The notes beneath the pieces are model-generated. The model did not search any database. It was not told where the DNA came from and saw nothing but the letters and a program-made list of their open reading frames with translations. 64,000 nucleotides of DNA from an uncultured bacterium (lineage in GTDB: Bacteria > Cyanobacteriota > Vampirovibrionia > Gastranaerophilales > Gastranaerophilaceae): assembly GCA_949290355.1 (NCBI GenBank), contig CASERN010000011.1, positions 605,865 through 669,864 of the forward strand, given 5' to 3'. Position 1 is the stretch's first letter. Each line of letters begins with the position of its first letter. The translations under genes were made by a program, and so were the position numbers. Positions 8,147 through 16,936 of this stretch are shown here, piece after piece.

Positions 8147-9083
8147 AATAATACTCTGCCTTCATATCTTTTAGTAATTTAACAAAATCATTTTTAAAAT
8201 CTTGTGGACTTAATATTTTGCATTGTGGTCCATATTCTAATAATCTTTGACGAGCCAAAAATATATTTGAAGTTGTCATTTCTATAGTTACTTTGTCGTC
8301 TTTCTTCTCAAGTATTCTTTCATTTTGTTTAAGTTCAGGTTCAATATTAGTGTTGTTTATTTCATATATTATTGTAGTTTTTTCAATATTTACAGGTATT
8401 GTTTTATTGAATTTAATTTCTTTTAATTGTTTTATTCTACTTACTAGAAAACTTCCATATTGGTTATATTCAAAACCTATTCCATATAGGTATATTTTGT
8501 TATTAGAGACATCTACTTTGTCCGCAATTATTTCAATATCTTTTTCTCCAGAGTTAGGAGATGAATAGGAAATGACGATTTGTTCTTTCTTTGCGCAACA
8601 GTCAAGAATATCTGAAAGTAAAGATTTGTCTATATCTCTAAGCATTGATAGTTTTTTTATAGTCCCTTTAAAATCTTCATCTTTAATATATAAGCCGATT
8701 TTTTCAAGTAAATTATCTAATGAAATTAAGTCATTAATATCAATGTTTTTAATAATATTTTTGTAAATTTTTATAATACTTTGTTTTTCTTCTTCAGACA
8801 GTTTAATTTCAAATGGATGTTCTACTATTTGATATTTTGATTCTTTGTTTTCGTCTCTAAATCTTTTAATTTCACAGCCTATTCTTTTTAATGAATTAAT
8901 GTATACTCTAAGTGTATCTATTGATATTTTTTCTCTAAGATAAGGATTGTTATAAAAATAATCGCAGATTTCGTTGTATGATTTTGGTCCCTCTGATAAC
9001 AATGAAAATATTAAAAGAGACTTATATCCTGTAAAAGACATTAAATTGTATGTAACTTTATTGTTCTTTAAAAATTCTTTCAT
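8139..9083 (-). CDS. WYL-domain transcriptional regulator (first of pair)
   Basis: 314 residues from the ATG at 9083; the frame is open back to a TTG at 9155, but that TTG has no ribosome site. N-terminal winged helix (SLLSEGPKSYNEICDYFY, DTLRVYINSLKRIGCEIKR), WYL core (EQIVISYSSPNSGEKDIEI, NKIYLYGIGF, FLVSRIKQLKEI) and C-terminal GPQCKILSPQDFKND, which parallels the same block in its neighbour. The two are diverged tandem paralogues that could act as a heterodimer. No defence genes are adjacent. Confidence 0.75.
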   Translation of the reverse strand: MKEFLKNNKVTYNLMSFTGYKSLLIFSLLSEGPKSYNEICDYFYNNPYLREKISIDTLRVYINSLKRIGCEIKRFRDENKESKYQIVEHPFEIKLSEEEKQSIIKIYKNIIKNIDINDLISLDNLLEKIGLYIKDEDFKGTIKKLSMLRDIDKSLLSDILDCCAKKEQIVISYSSPNSGEKDIEIIADKVDVSNNKIYLYGIGFEYNQYGSFLVSRIKQLKEIKFNKTIPVNIEKTTIIYEINNTNIEPELKQNERILEKKDDKVTIEMTTSNIFLARQRLLEYGPQCKILSPQDFKNDFVKLLKDMKAEYYFD

Positions 9084-9282
9084 AATATCATAATCTACTT
9101 TACTATAAAATTTAAAGCATGTCCAAAAACTTTTATAGTAATTATGGATTGTCAATTAAAAATGTTTAGAATTTTACGTATTTTCATTAAGTTTTCTTCA
9201 TTAAGATTTAAGAACTTGAATTTTTGCTTGATATTACTAGGGGCATGGTCAATTGTAAATTTTATTTTATTTTTCTTTACTT

Positions 9283-9367
9283 GTCAAACTTTTAACTTAG
9301 ATTTACATTAATAAATGTGGAGGGGACGCAAACTTAAATAAATCAAAAGTTTGAGCGGCTGCCGGAA
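9283..9367 (+). ncRNA. Candidate structured RNA resembling a c-di-GMP-I (GEMM) riboswitch core
   Basis: Ordered elements: CAAAC (9285-9289), hairpin ACATT/AATGT (9305-9318), GGGGACGCAAA (9322-9332), stem AAACTT/AAGTTT (9330-9352), then AGCGGCTGCCGG (9355-9366). This follows the order CAAACC - hairpin - GGGACGCAAA - stem - AGC..GGUUGCCG of GEMM-I aptamers, but the tetraloop and receptor are not the canonical ones. It lies in a 490-bp gene-poor stretch and is GC-richer than its flanks. Downstream is only a short ORF and then a terminator. Confidence 0.35.
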
Positions 9368-9397
9368 AAGAATACATAGAGTTTAGAAAAAGAGGTG

Positions 9398-9457
9398 ATG
9401 GCACAAGTTTTGGAATTAGAAAAGAGGATAATTGAGAAGGTAGAGTTATTGGTTTAG
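9398..9457 (+). CDS. Possible 19-residue ORF (remnant or small peptide)
   Basis: ATG with AGAGGTG immediately upstream (spacing too short to be ideal). The peptide MAQVLELEKRIIEKVELLV is strongly amphipathic. The same frame stays protein-like on both sides of TAG stops (9377-9379 and 9455-9457), so this may be the remnant of a longer coiled-coil gene. Low confidence as an expressed gene. Confidence 0.2.
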   Translation: MAQVLELEKRIIEKVELLV

Positions 9458-9536
9458 AAGTGTAAAAAGATTAGGGATTTTTTATTTTAAGGAGATTAAA
9501 AAAAATTTTAAGGGGATGGAGATAGTTGTAAAATAT

Positions 9537-9563
9537 AAAGCTTGCTTAATCGCAAGCTTTTTT
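9537..9563 (+). terminator. Hairpin with T-run, terminating an upstream plus-strand transcript
   Basis: Stem AAAGCTTGC/GCAAGCTTT (9 bp) with 6-nt loop, followed by T6. No annotated plus-strand gene lies upstream, so it supports a transcript across 9.28-9.54 kb. It also overlaps the anmK promoter. Confidence 0.65.
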
Positions 9564-9570
9564 ATATTAT
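9542..9570 (+). promoter_or_regulatory. Promoter of anmK, leaderless geometry
   Basis: TTGCTT (9542-9547), 17-nt spacer, TATTAT (9565-9570), then 6 nt to the ATG at 9577. No ribosome site. The -35 lies inside the preceding terminator hairpin. Confidence 0.5.
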
Positions 9571-9576
9571 TTACTT

Positions 9577-10704
9577 ATGGATGAATTGCAGACAAAATTA
9601 GTAATAGGACTTATGTCAGGAACTTCTTGTGATAGTATTGATGCTGGTCTATGTGAAGTGCATCCTGATTTGTCTGTTAAGTTGATTTCAGGAATAAATT
9701 ATAAATACCCAGAACATGTTAGGGACAAGATTTTTGATTTATTTAGAGGTAATGCATCTATAAAAGATATTTGTCAGATGAATTTTGTGATTGGACATTG
9801 TTTTGCTCAAGCTTGTAATGTCCTTATTTCTGAGCATGGAAAACCTGATTTCATTGCAAGTCATGGTCAGACAATTTATCATTATCCTTTTGATGACAAA
9901 TTAGATAAAATCCCTTTAAAAAGTACTTTCCAAATAGGGGAAAGTGCTGTAATTGCTCAAGAGACAGGATGCTTGACTATTTCTAATTTTAGAGAAGCAG
10001 ATATTGCTGCAGGTGGACAGGGGGCTCCCTTAGTTTGCTTTGCTGATGAGAAATGGTTTAAACCATTAAAAAAGAATTTGCTTGTGCAAAATATAGGTGG
10101 AATTTCAAATGTTACAGTGATTTCTCAAAATATGCCAACTTTTGGTTTTGATATCGGACTTGGTAATATAATGATTGATTATTGTACAAATAAATTTTTT
10201 GAAAAGCCTTATGATAAAGACGGAAAAATTGCAGATTCCGGTAAGGTATGTGAAAGTTGGTTGGAATGTCTTATGCAAGATGAATATTATTTTAAAATGC
10301 CGCCAAAATCTACAGGAAGAGAATATTTTTCTGCCCAATATATTGAAAATGCTTTACGTTTTGCTCCTAAAATCCCTGAAGATATTATAGCTACCGTTAC
10401 AGCTTTAACTGCGAAATCAATAACAACTGCATATGAAAGGTTTATTTATCCTGATATTGATGTAAAGGAAGTTATTATAGGTGGAGGTGGAGCTTATAAT
10501 CCTACATTGATGAAATTTATTCGTCATTATTTACCTAAACATATTGATTTAAAAACTCATGAAGCTTATGGTATATCGAATAATTTTAAAGAAGTTATGG
10601 CTTTTGCATTGCTTGGTTATTGTAATTATTATGGAATTCCTAGTAATTTGCCGTCCTGTACTGGGGCTAGTAAAAATGTAATCTTAGGCAAAATGTCTAA
10701 TTGA
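9577..10704 (+). CDS. anmK: Anhydro-N-acetylmuramic acid kinase
   Basis: 375 residues, the normal AnmK length. The family N-terminal motif LMSGTSCDSIDAGL is at about 12-25, followed by SHGQTIYH, GGQGAPLVCFAD, QNIGGISNVTVI, FDIGLGNIMIDYC and GGGGAYNPTLM, all ASKHA-fold kinase blocks. The enzyme phosphorylates and opens 1,6-anhydro-MurNAc released during peptidoglycan turnover, giving MurNAc-6-P. The recycling partner MurQ is not in this window. The gene stands alone; its start is set by the conserved N-terminus and the leaderless promoter. Confidence 0.93.
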   Translation: MDELQTKLVIGLMSGTSCDSIDAGLCEVHPDLSVKLISGINYKYPEHVRDKIFDLFRGNASIKDICQMNFVIGHCFAQACNVLISEHGKPDFIASHGQTIYHYPFDDKLDKIPLKSTFQIGESAVIAQETGCLTISNFREADIAAGGQGAPLVCFADEKWFKPLKKNLLVQNIGGISNVTVISQNMPTFGFDIGLGNIMIDYCTNKFFEKPYDKDGKIADSGKVCESWLECLMQDEYYFKMPPKSTGREYFSAQYIENALRFAPKIPEDIIATVTALTAKSITTAYERFIYPDIDVKEVIIGGGGAYNPTLMKFIRHYLPKHIDLKTHEAYGISNNFKEVMAFALLGYCNYYGIPSNLPSCTGASKNVILGKMSN

Positions 10705-10819
10705 TTGTATTCTTTTTTTTTATATTCTATTCTTTTGTTAATATTTGTAAATTCTTATTATATTATAGGCAATTTTGAAATTTACAAGTCTTAAGTTAAG
10801 TAAAGAAAAGGAGATGAAA

Positions 10820-11146
10820 ATGATAGACAAAACAGCATTTACTTCAAATAAAACTTTAGCTCAACAATATTTAGAAAGAAAAGCAGCTAAAATTGAAGCA
10901 GATTTAGCAGAAACAATTAAAGAATCAAGTCGAGTATTGATGAATCAAAATAAAATCGCTTCGCGTAAAGGAAATTATGTAGGAGCTGGTTCTTATTTTG
11001 GAAATGTACCTATGTCGCCAAGGAAAATTGGCAGCCAAAAAACTATGGGTTCTATAGTTGTTACAAAAACAAACGTACCTGCTGAAAAATCTGCAAAAGC
11101 TCCAGAATCTATTATACCTGAAAATAGTATTAACTTTATTGCATAA
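10820..11146 (+). CDS. Hypothetical basic protein, lineage-specific
   Basis: 108 residues from the ATG at 10820, chosen because AAAGGAG lies 6 nt upstream; the frame is open back to 10775. The N-terminal half is helical (LAQQYLERKAAKIEADLAETIKES); the rest is Lys/Ser/Gly-rich and probably unstructured. No signal peptide or membrane helix. Promoter-like TTGTTA and TATATT elements lie around 10735-10765. Function unknown. Its 3' end overlaps the convergent nnrD gene by 11 bp. Confidence 0.6.
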   Translation: MIDKTAFTSNKTLAQQYLERKAAKIEADLAETIKESSRVLMNQNKIASRKGNYVGAGSYFGNVPMSPRKIGSQKTMGSIVVTKTNVPAEKSAKAPESIIPENSINFIA

Positions 11147-11948
11147 AATGTTTTATCGCGAAAGGAATGTACCTGATGGTATCGGAAGCCAAAACTCCGT
11201 ATGCTGTCAGGTCATTTTTTGCTAGATCTCCGCATAAGCCATGTAAATATACTCCTAAAGCTGCAGCATCAAAAGGTTTCATTTTTTGAGCCAGCAGACC
11301 TGAAATCATACCTGAAAGAACATCTCCGCTTCCAGCTTTTGCGAGTGCACTATTTCCTGTTGTGTTTTTATATATTTCCCCGTTATTTGAAGTTACAATA
11401 GTGTTGTGTAATTTTAAAACGGTTATGCAATTATATTTTTCGGAAATCATTTTTGCCGCATATTCCGGGTCTTGCAAAACTTGCTCTAAATTACATCCTA
11501 AAAGTCTTGAAGCCTCTTTCGGGTGTGGTGTTAAGATTGTTTGTTTAGGGAGTGTAATGGGATTCTTTGATAGAATGTTTAGTCCATCTGCATCAATTAC
11601 GGTTGGCATATCATTTGCAAGTGATAGTGTATCTTTAAATACTTTAATAGCGGAATCTGATGTCGAAAGACCGCAACCTATTAACAAAACTGTTGAAGAT
11701 TTTATTAATTCGGGTATTTTTTCTATAGGTGCGAGAACAGCTTCAGGCAAAAGTGTTGATAATGCTTTTAAAACATTATCATGGCTCGCTACTTCTACAT
11801 ATCCGCCTCCAACTTTTAATGCTGATGCTGAAGATAAATATGCTGCTCCTGTCATAAATTCAGAGCCAGAGATATTTAAAATTTTACCAAATGTTCCCTT
11901 GTTTGAATTTTCTTCTCTTAATGGAAGTTTAGGAAGTTTATAGACCAT
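11136..11948 (-). CDS. nnrD: ADP-dependent (S)-NAD(P)H-hydrate dehydratase
   Basis: 270 residues from the ATG at 11948, which overlaps the trmL stop by 11 bp; an in-frame ATG at 11966 is the alternative. This is the stand-alone ribokinase-like domain that in many bacteria is fused to an epimerase domain. Motifs: ASALKVGGGYVEVAS, LLIGCGLSTSD, PTVIDADGLNIL, ILTPHPKEASRLL and the phosphate-binding NSALAKAGSGDVLSGMI. It repairs damaged NADHX/NADPHX using ADP. The epimerase NnrE is not seen here. It sits last in a trmL-linked operon. Confidence 0.88.
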   Translation of the reverse strand: MVYKLPKLPLREENSNKGTFGKILNISGSEFMTGAAYLSSASALKVGGGYVEVASHDNVLKALSTLLPEAVLAPIEKIPELIKSSTVLLIGCGLSTSDSAIKVFKDTLSLANDMPTVIDADGLNILSKNPITLPKQTILTPHPKEASRLLGCNLEQVLQDPEYAAKMISEKYNCITVLKLHNTIVTSNNGEIYKNTTGNSALAKAGSGDVLSGMISGLLAQKMKPFDAAALGVYLHGLCGDLAKNDLTAYGVLASDTIRYIPFAIKHFMQ

Positions 11949-12387
11949 TTTGTCTGATTGCCTCATATGCTACTATTGCTACTGAATTTGATAAATTAAG
12001 ACTTCTTTGTCCATCTTTCATTGGAATAGTTAATGCGTTTTTATCTTTTACATAAATATCGGGTAATCCTCGTGTTTCTGGCCCAAATACAATAAAATCA
12101 CCATCTTGGAATTTAATTTCTGTGTATAATTTTTTTGTTTTTGTAGTCAGATAATAAAAATTAGCGCCTTTGTTAGCATTAATCAATTCTTCCATTGTAT
12201 CTATTTTGTGAATATCAACACTATCCCAGTAATCAAGTCCTGCTCGTTTGGTGTATTTACTTGATAATGAAAAACCAAGTTTGCCTACTAAATAAAGACT
12301 TGCTCCTGTGCATGCGCATAATCTTGCAATATTCCCTGTGTTTTGAGGAATCTCAGGTTCATATAAAACGATATTAATTTTGCTCAT
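11938..12387 (-). CDS. trmL: tRNA (cytidine(34)-2'-O)-methyltransferase
   Basis: 149 residues from the ATG at 12387, chosen because MSKINIVLYEPEIPQNTGNI is the family start; the frame opens earlier at a GTG (12405). SPOUT fold with the three motifs: NTGNIARLC, FGPETRGLP, and the knot-forming MKDGQRSLNLSNSVAIVAYEA. It methylates the wobble nucleotide of tRNA-Leu isoacceptors. The start overlaps the end of the phosphatidyltransferase gene, and its stop overlaps nnrD, so the three form an operon. Confidence 0.93.
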   Translation of the reverse strand: MSKINIVLYEPEIPQNTGNIARLCACTGASLYLVGKLGFSLSSKYTKRAGLDYWDSVDIHKIDTMEELINANKGANFYYLTTKTKKLYTEIKFQDGDFIVFGPETRGLPDIYVKDKNALTIPMKDGQRSLNLSNSVAIVAYEAIRQNGL

Positions 12388-12997
12388 TTGAAAATAACTT
12401 TCCACTTTCAGCTACAACAGGAATAGCTCTTACTACACAAAATATAATAGCAATCCAAGCAAATGTCATTGCAATTGTATGTAATATTGGTGTTCCGTTC
12501 CATAATTCAAGCCCTGGAGTATTTACTGCTATAAGAAGTAAAAATGCCATTACTTTTGCGACAGCATAACTTATTCTCATAAAGCGTGATGCGCATATAA
12601 ATTTTCCAATTTTGCTTGACTGCATTGTTTTTTCTCCAAAAGCAGTAAATCCCTTGGAAAGAGCAACACTTCTTATACCATCTGTTGTGAAAGCTCTTGC
12701 AACACAAATTAACGGGAAAATTATATTTATCCAGCCCATTACTGCAAATACTGTCCAATATGAAACTTCCACTATTCTGTCTCCTAAAATATCTAGAACA
12801 GATCCCCATTCAGAAGATTGGTTTAATTTTCTTGCAAGATACCCGTCTAATCCATCCATTGAAAACGCTATTATTGTTAATAAAAAGGCAAGAAAATATG
12901 CCCAAGAAGTGTTTATATACAAACAAGCTATAGCAATATATGCAACAAAAATTCTTGATATTGATACAATGTTTGCAATGTTATTTTTAATATCCAT
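12374..12997 (-). CDS. CDP-alcohol phosphatidyltransferase (PgsA-like)
   Basis: 207 residues with about five membrane helices. The catalytic signature D-G-x2-D-G-x2-A-R-x8-G-x3-D-x3-D is intact (DGLDGYLARKL, GSVLDILGDR, residues about 49-74). Members transfer a phosphatidyl group from CDP-diacylglycerol to an alcohol such as glycerol-3-phosphate. PgsA is the most likely role from length, but inositol-phosphate or other acceptors cannot be excluded. First gene of the operon with trmL and nnrD. Confidence 0.8.
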   Translation of the reverse strand: MDIKNNIANIVSISRIFVAYIAIACLYINTSWAYFLAFLLTIIAFSMDGLDGYLARKLNQSSEWGSVLDILGDRIVEVSYWTVFAVMGWINIIFPLICVARAFTTDGIRSVALSKGFTAFGEKTMQSSKIGKFICASRFMRISYAVAKVMAFLLLIAVNTPGLELWNGTPILHTIAMTFAWIAIIFCVVRAIPVVAESGKLFSNEQN

Positions 12998-13023
12998 ATT
13001 AAATGTCTCTCCAATGTGTATTA

Positions 13024-14022
13024 TTATTTTTTAGTTCTAGATAATGCAAAATTAACTTCATCAAGTTTTTTTACTTTATCACCAAGCATGATTTTTTCTG
13101 CTTCTTCCAAAATTTGAGTAACCATACAGCCGTTATCACCATCAGATCTTGCTTTCTTGCCGGTTGAACAACAACTTATAAAATGTTGACATTCAAGTTT
13201 TAAAGGCTCAATTTCAAGATAATCTAGTTTGATATTTTGAGTATTGTCTTTTACGAAATTATCAAAAATGACTAATTTATTCTCAGCTACGGTATCATCT
13301 AAAATAGCTGTAGCTTTGGTTCCTCTGACAAGTAGCTGTACATGTTTTCTTGGTGTAATCCAACTGTCAGATATATGTCCTATTACTCCATCTTCAAATT
13401 GAATACCAATATGCGTGATATCCATAATTTCATTTTGATCAGAAGAGCATCCTAATGCTGAAATTACATGAATAGGAGCTTTTCCTGTTACATAGCTAAT
13501 CATTGAAACGTCATGCGGTGCTAAATCCCACATTACACTTCTGTCATTTTTAAAGTAATTTACATTTAATCTATCACTTTGAGCATATATAATTTTGCCT
13601 AATGCTCCTTCTTCAATTAACATTTTTAATCTGTTAACAGCAGGATGATATAAAAGAAGATGTCCTACCATTAAAACAAGACCTTTATCATGTGCTAATT
13701 GGGTTAAATCTCTTGCTTCTGCCGCAACTGTTGAAATAGGTTTTTCAACATAGACATTTTTACCTGCTTCAAGCATAGCTTTAACCATTTTATAATGAGT
13801 ATGACTTGGGGTTACTACACATACTCCGGTAATACTTTTGTTATTAATTATGTCGTGGAAATCTTTTGTAACTTTTACACCAGGATATTGCTCAGTAACT
13901 TTTTTCAAATTTTCATCGTCAATATCACATACTGTATCAAGTACATTTAAGTTATAAAAATTTCGGACAATATTTCTGCCCCATACGCCACAGCCGATTA
14001 CTGCTACTTTTTGTTCGCTCAT
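13024..14022 (-). CDS. Gfo/Idh/MocA family NAD(P)-dependent oxidoreductase
   Basis: 332 residues. Rossmann start VAVIGCGVWGRNIVRNF (5-21), the family EKP motif (VYVEKPIST, about residues 92-100), VGHLLLYHPAV, and the catalytic-region DLAPHDVSMI with its histidine. These enzymes oxidise or reduce sugars; similar proteins act on UDP-N-acetyl sugars in polysaccharide synthesis. The neighbouring glycosyltransferase supports a role in surface glycans (inference). AAGGGAAAA ribosome site upstream. Confidence 0.8.
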   Translation of the reverse strand: MSEQKVAVIGCGVWGRNIVRNFYNLNVLDTVCDIDDENLKKVTEQYPGVKVTKDFHDIINNKSITGVCVVTPSHTHYKMVKAMLEAGKNVYVEKPISTVAAEARDLTQLAHDKGLVLMVGHLLLYHPAVNRLKMLIEEGALGKIIYAQSDRLNVNYFKNDRSVMWDLAPHDVSMISYVTGKAPIHVISALGCSSDQNEIMDITHIGIQFEDGVIGHISDSWITPRKHVQLLVRGTKATAILDDTVAENKLVIFDNFVKDNTQNIKLDYLEIEPLKLECQHFISCCSTGKKARSDGDNGCMVTQILEEAEKIMLGDKVKKLDEVNFALSRTKK

Positions 14023-14159
14023 TTCTTTTCCCTTAATTTTATCCTTCCTGAAAATATCAGTTTTTTTATTAGTATAGCAAAAGTATTTGCCTGTTTATCC
14101 TATTTATATCATACTCCTCAAAGATTTTTTTGCAAATTTTTTAATTAAAGTTTTACAAA

Positions 14160-15017
14160 TTATTGATTTTTATTTTGCATTGCATTTCGTCTTAGTTGTT
14201 GCATTTGAGAGCATTTTTCAAAGAACATATCTTTGTCTGCCTCAGGGAAATATGATGAAAGTTTTTCTAATAGTTGTTGAGGAAATTCTGAATACTTAAA
14301 CATTCTATCCAATATTTCGTCAGTAAGAGGATATAGATTTTTAAAATTTTTATAATAGATAGCTTTACTTTCTTCTTCCGAGCGCTTTTCATTTTCAAGA
14401 ATTTTTGTCCCAAATTTATATGTAACGTAATTGTTATCAAAATATACAGGATTTCTTCTTTTTAAAATGAGTCTCATAATAAGATCAAAATCTGCCATAG
14501 TTTTGAATTTCTCATCAAAATAATTTTCTTGTTCAAGTGTTGATTTTTTGAAAAACATAGCTTGTCTTGCACAAGGCATGACTTGAAAAGCATTATGCAT
14601 AGATGGTGAAAATAAAAATACAAATCCTTCAGGATGTCTGCAATATGCAGGGGCGAATGAAAAATCAGCATTATTTGCTTCCATTATATTTACTATATCG
14701 TAGACAGATGTAATATCGTGAATAAAATCATCACAGCTCAAAAATGTTACATATTTACCTTTTGCTCTCATTATCCCTTTGTTGTATGCATTAAATTTTC
14801 CCGTATCCGGTTCTGAAAAAAAAGTTAAATACCCTTTATTTTTGTAATCTTTAAGCATTTCAACAGTTCCGTCATTTGACATATTGTCAATGATTAGGTG
14901 CTCTATATTTGGATATGTTTGCATATCCAACAATTTTATTAAAAGATTAAAATCATCTGCTAGATTGTTTTTAAGCAAATTATGTGTTGGTGTGATTATT
15001 GTAACGAAAGGTTCCAT
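14160..15017 (-). CDS. Glycosyltransferase family 2
   Basis: 285 residues, GT-A fold. N-terminal VTIITPTHN, HLIIDNMSNDGTVEML and GKFNAYNKGIMRAKG are the nucleotide-sugar-binding blocks, with FLSCDDFIHD (about 93-102) as the metal-binding DxD-like motif. No membrane helix, so it is a cytoplasmic transferase. It resembles WcaA-like enzymes with a PDTGKFNAYNKG motif. Donor and acceptor unknown. AAAAGGAG ribosome site upstream. Confidence 0.85.
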   Translation of the reverse strand: MEPFVTIITPTHNLLKNNLADDFNLLIKLLDMQTYPNIEHLIIDNMSNDGTVEMLKDYKNKGYLTFFSEPDTGKFNAYNKGIMRAKGKYVTFLSCDDFIHDITSVYDIVNIMEANNADFSFAPAYCRHPEGFVFLFSPSMHNAFQVMPCARQAMFFKKSTLEQENYFDEKFKTMADFDLIMRLILKRRNPVYFDNNYVTYKFGTKILENEKRSEEESKAIYYKNFKNLYPLTDEILDRMFKYSEFPQQLLEKLSSYFPEADKDMFFEKCSQMQQLRRNAMQNKNQ

Positions 15018-15173
15018 ATTGAGTACTCCTTTTACTCTATTTTATCATAATCTCTGCTATTTTCCGAATTGTTACAAGATGTAAATTATGTATCAAAAAA
15101 TCAACATAAAAATCTATTATGAGTTTAAATATATGTAGTGGTTTCAGTGTTATTAAGAGTATAGGAGGTTTTT

Positions 15174-15593
15174 ATGGATCATTATACTTCGGTTTCTCCA
15201 GCAGAAGTGGGTGCTATGTCTGCTGTGATTGGTGCCGGAATCGGTTATACATTAGCTCCAAGAAAGTACAATTTGGAACAGCTATTAACTCAAGAACCTG
15301 ATGTGTTTGAAAAATCTCTACCTAAAAATGTTATTGCGGATTCTGATAATCCAGTTTTTAAAGCTGCTTATAAAGCACTTGAAAGAGGTCGAAAAATTTT
15401 ATTTGAATCAGCAAAAAACCAGACTAATGATGCTAGACTTGCAGAGATGTTAAATACTCCACTTTACTTAAATTCTTATAAACAATTAAAAAGTTTTATT
15501 CCAAAAGCAAGAGTACAAACTGCAATTGTGCTTGGAGTTATAGGCGGGCTTATTGGATCTTTGGCAAAAATAATATTCTATAATGATAATTAG
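15174..15593 (+). CDS. Hypothetical protein with two short hydrophobic segments
   Basis: 139 residues preceded by a strong AGGAGG site. N-terminal glycine-rich hydrophobic segment (VGAMSAVIGAGIGYTLAP), a charged helical middle and a C-terminal glycine-zipper-like helix (AIVLGVIGGLIGSLAKIIF). Possibly membrane-associated. Not recognised. It overlaps the 3' end of dacB by 4 bp (convergent). Confidence 0.65.
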   Translation: MDHYTSVSPAEVGAMSAVIGAGIGYTLAPRKYNLEQLLTQEPDVFEKSLPKNVIADSDNPVFKAAYKALERGRKILFESAKNQTNDARLAEMLNTPLYLNSYKQLKSFIPKARVQTAIVLGVIGGLIGSLAKIIFYNDN

Positions 15594-16936
15594 TAATTTG
15601 CGAAAATATCACGTAAAATGTATTCTTCAAGAGCTTTCTTATCATTTGATTTTGATTTTGGGTCATTTATCATAATGTCAAAAGCATAAGTTTTTCCGCT
15701 TCTTGATGTTATATAACCTGCTATGCTGCTTACATCAGATAAAGTGCCGGTTTTGGCTTTTAAATTATCTTTAAAATAAAGCATTCTATCAGTAAGAGTA
15801 CCTTCTCCTGATGTCGGAAGGTATTCTTTCAATTTTGTCGTGTAATTTTTTACCAAAAATTCTGTCATAAAATCAGCGTTTATAATGTTGTTTTTAGAAA
15901 CACCGCTACCGTCCACAATTTTTATGTCTTCACTATTAAGTTCAAGTTTTTGGAGGTATGCTTGTAACATTTTTTTTGAATTTTCTAAAGATCCTGTATT
16001 GTTTACAAATTTTGCACCTGCAAGTTTAAAGATAGTCTCAGCAACAAAGTTATTGCTGTTTTTTAAAATTGCATTTATTGCACTTGATATAGGGTGTTCA
16101 ATTGAGCTAACTAAATATATATCTTTAGTTGGAACTTTTTTCTGGTAAAATTTTCCGTAATAGTCCATTTTACTTGATTTAATAGCATCTTCAAGTCTTA
16201 AAATAAAATATCTTTTAGGATTATTAATTGGGATTTGTTCCGTAAAAAGATTTTTGACTGTCCCTTGTGCAGTAATTATATCAGGTGCAATATTATTATT
16301 TCTGTTTAGTTTTATTTCTGTAGCATTTCCTGTTGTTACAAGATTCATAAATGTTACAGGATAAAATTTGTTTGTATAAATATTTGCTGGAGAATTTAAA
16401 TTTGTTGGAGCAATAATTATATCCAGTAGATTTTTGTCAATATTATAAGCACTAAATTTAGGCATAAGAGGGTTTAAATCGTCGTCCCATTGCCAGCCTT
16501 CTCCCCATTCAGTTTTATCAAAAATAAAATCATCAATATATATATTTTTTGGAGAAACTATTTTTTTTTGATGTACAGCTGTATCCATTAATTTGTTAAG
16601 GTCTGATGATGATAAAAACGGGTCAGCTCCTAGTTTTAGGAAAAGTTCATTATTCGTATTTTTATATAATTTGGTTGAAAACTTATAATTATCTCCAAGA
16701 GTATCTAAAGACGCGCATAAAGTAATGATTTTTAAAGTTGAGGCTGGCATGTTTGGCTGCTTTTCATTTAATTTATAAATAGTTTTTCCCGTCTCTGTAT
16801 CTTTGACAGAAACTGAAACTGCACTTTTATTTATACCTGAAGCTGCAATGGTTTTGTCAATTTGTGCAGCTTTGGATTGAATTTGTGTAATAATTAAACA
16901 AGTTAGCAGGCTTATAATGTAAAAAATCTTTTTCAT
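15590..16936 (-). CDS. dacB: D-alanyl-D-alanine carboxypeptidase/endopeptidase (PBP4 type, S13)
   Basis: 448 residues with a Sec signal peptide (MKKIFYIISLLTCLIITQIQSKA). The three active-site motifs of serine penicillin-binding enzymes are present: S66-T-L-K69, S347-K-N349 and K395-T-G. The long insertion between motifs one and two is typical of family S13/PBP4. It trims or cleaves peptidoglycan peptides in the periplasm. Its start overlaps the stop of the nitrilase gene by 4 bp (ATGA), in an operon with the two genes upstream. Confidence 0.92.
   Translation of the reverse strand: MKKIFYIISLLTCLIITQIQSKAAQIDKTIAASGINKSAVSVSVKDTETGKTIYKLNEKQPNMPASTLKIITLCASLDTLGDNYKFSTKLYKNTNNELFLKLGADPFLSSSDLNKLMDTAVHQKKIVSPKNIYIDDFIFDKTEWGEGWQWDDDLNPLMPKFSAYNIDKNLLDIIIAPTNLNSPANIYTNKFYPVTFMNLVTTGNATEIKLNRNNNIAPDIITAQGTVKNLFTEQIPINNPKRYFILRLEDAIKSSKMDYYGKFYQKKVPTKDIYLVSSIEHPISSAINAILKNSNNFVAETIFKLAGAKFVNNTGSLENSKKMLQAYLQKLELNSEDIKIVDGSGVSKNNIINADFMTEFLVKNYTTKLKEYLPTSGEGTLTDRMLYFKDNLKAKTGTLSDVSSIAGYITSRSGKTYAFDIMINDPKSKSNDKKALEEYILRDIFANY

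Noticed and set aside
9338..9490. TAG read as glutamine (recoded phage-type genetic code)
   Set aside because: Normal genes here use TAG as stop (for example accD and the pseudopilin at 18627); a decayed gene is simpler.
11362..11943. 193-residue plus-strand ORF
   Set aside because: Full shadow of nnrD, which has clear family motifs.
15119..15301. 60-residue ORF starting before the gene at 15174
   Set aside because: Overlaps in another frame; the gene at 15174 has the AGGAGG site and longer coding sequence.
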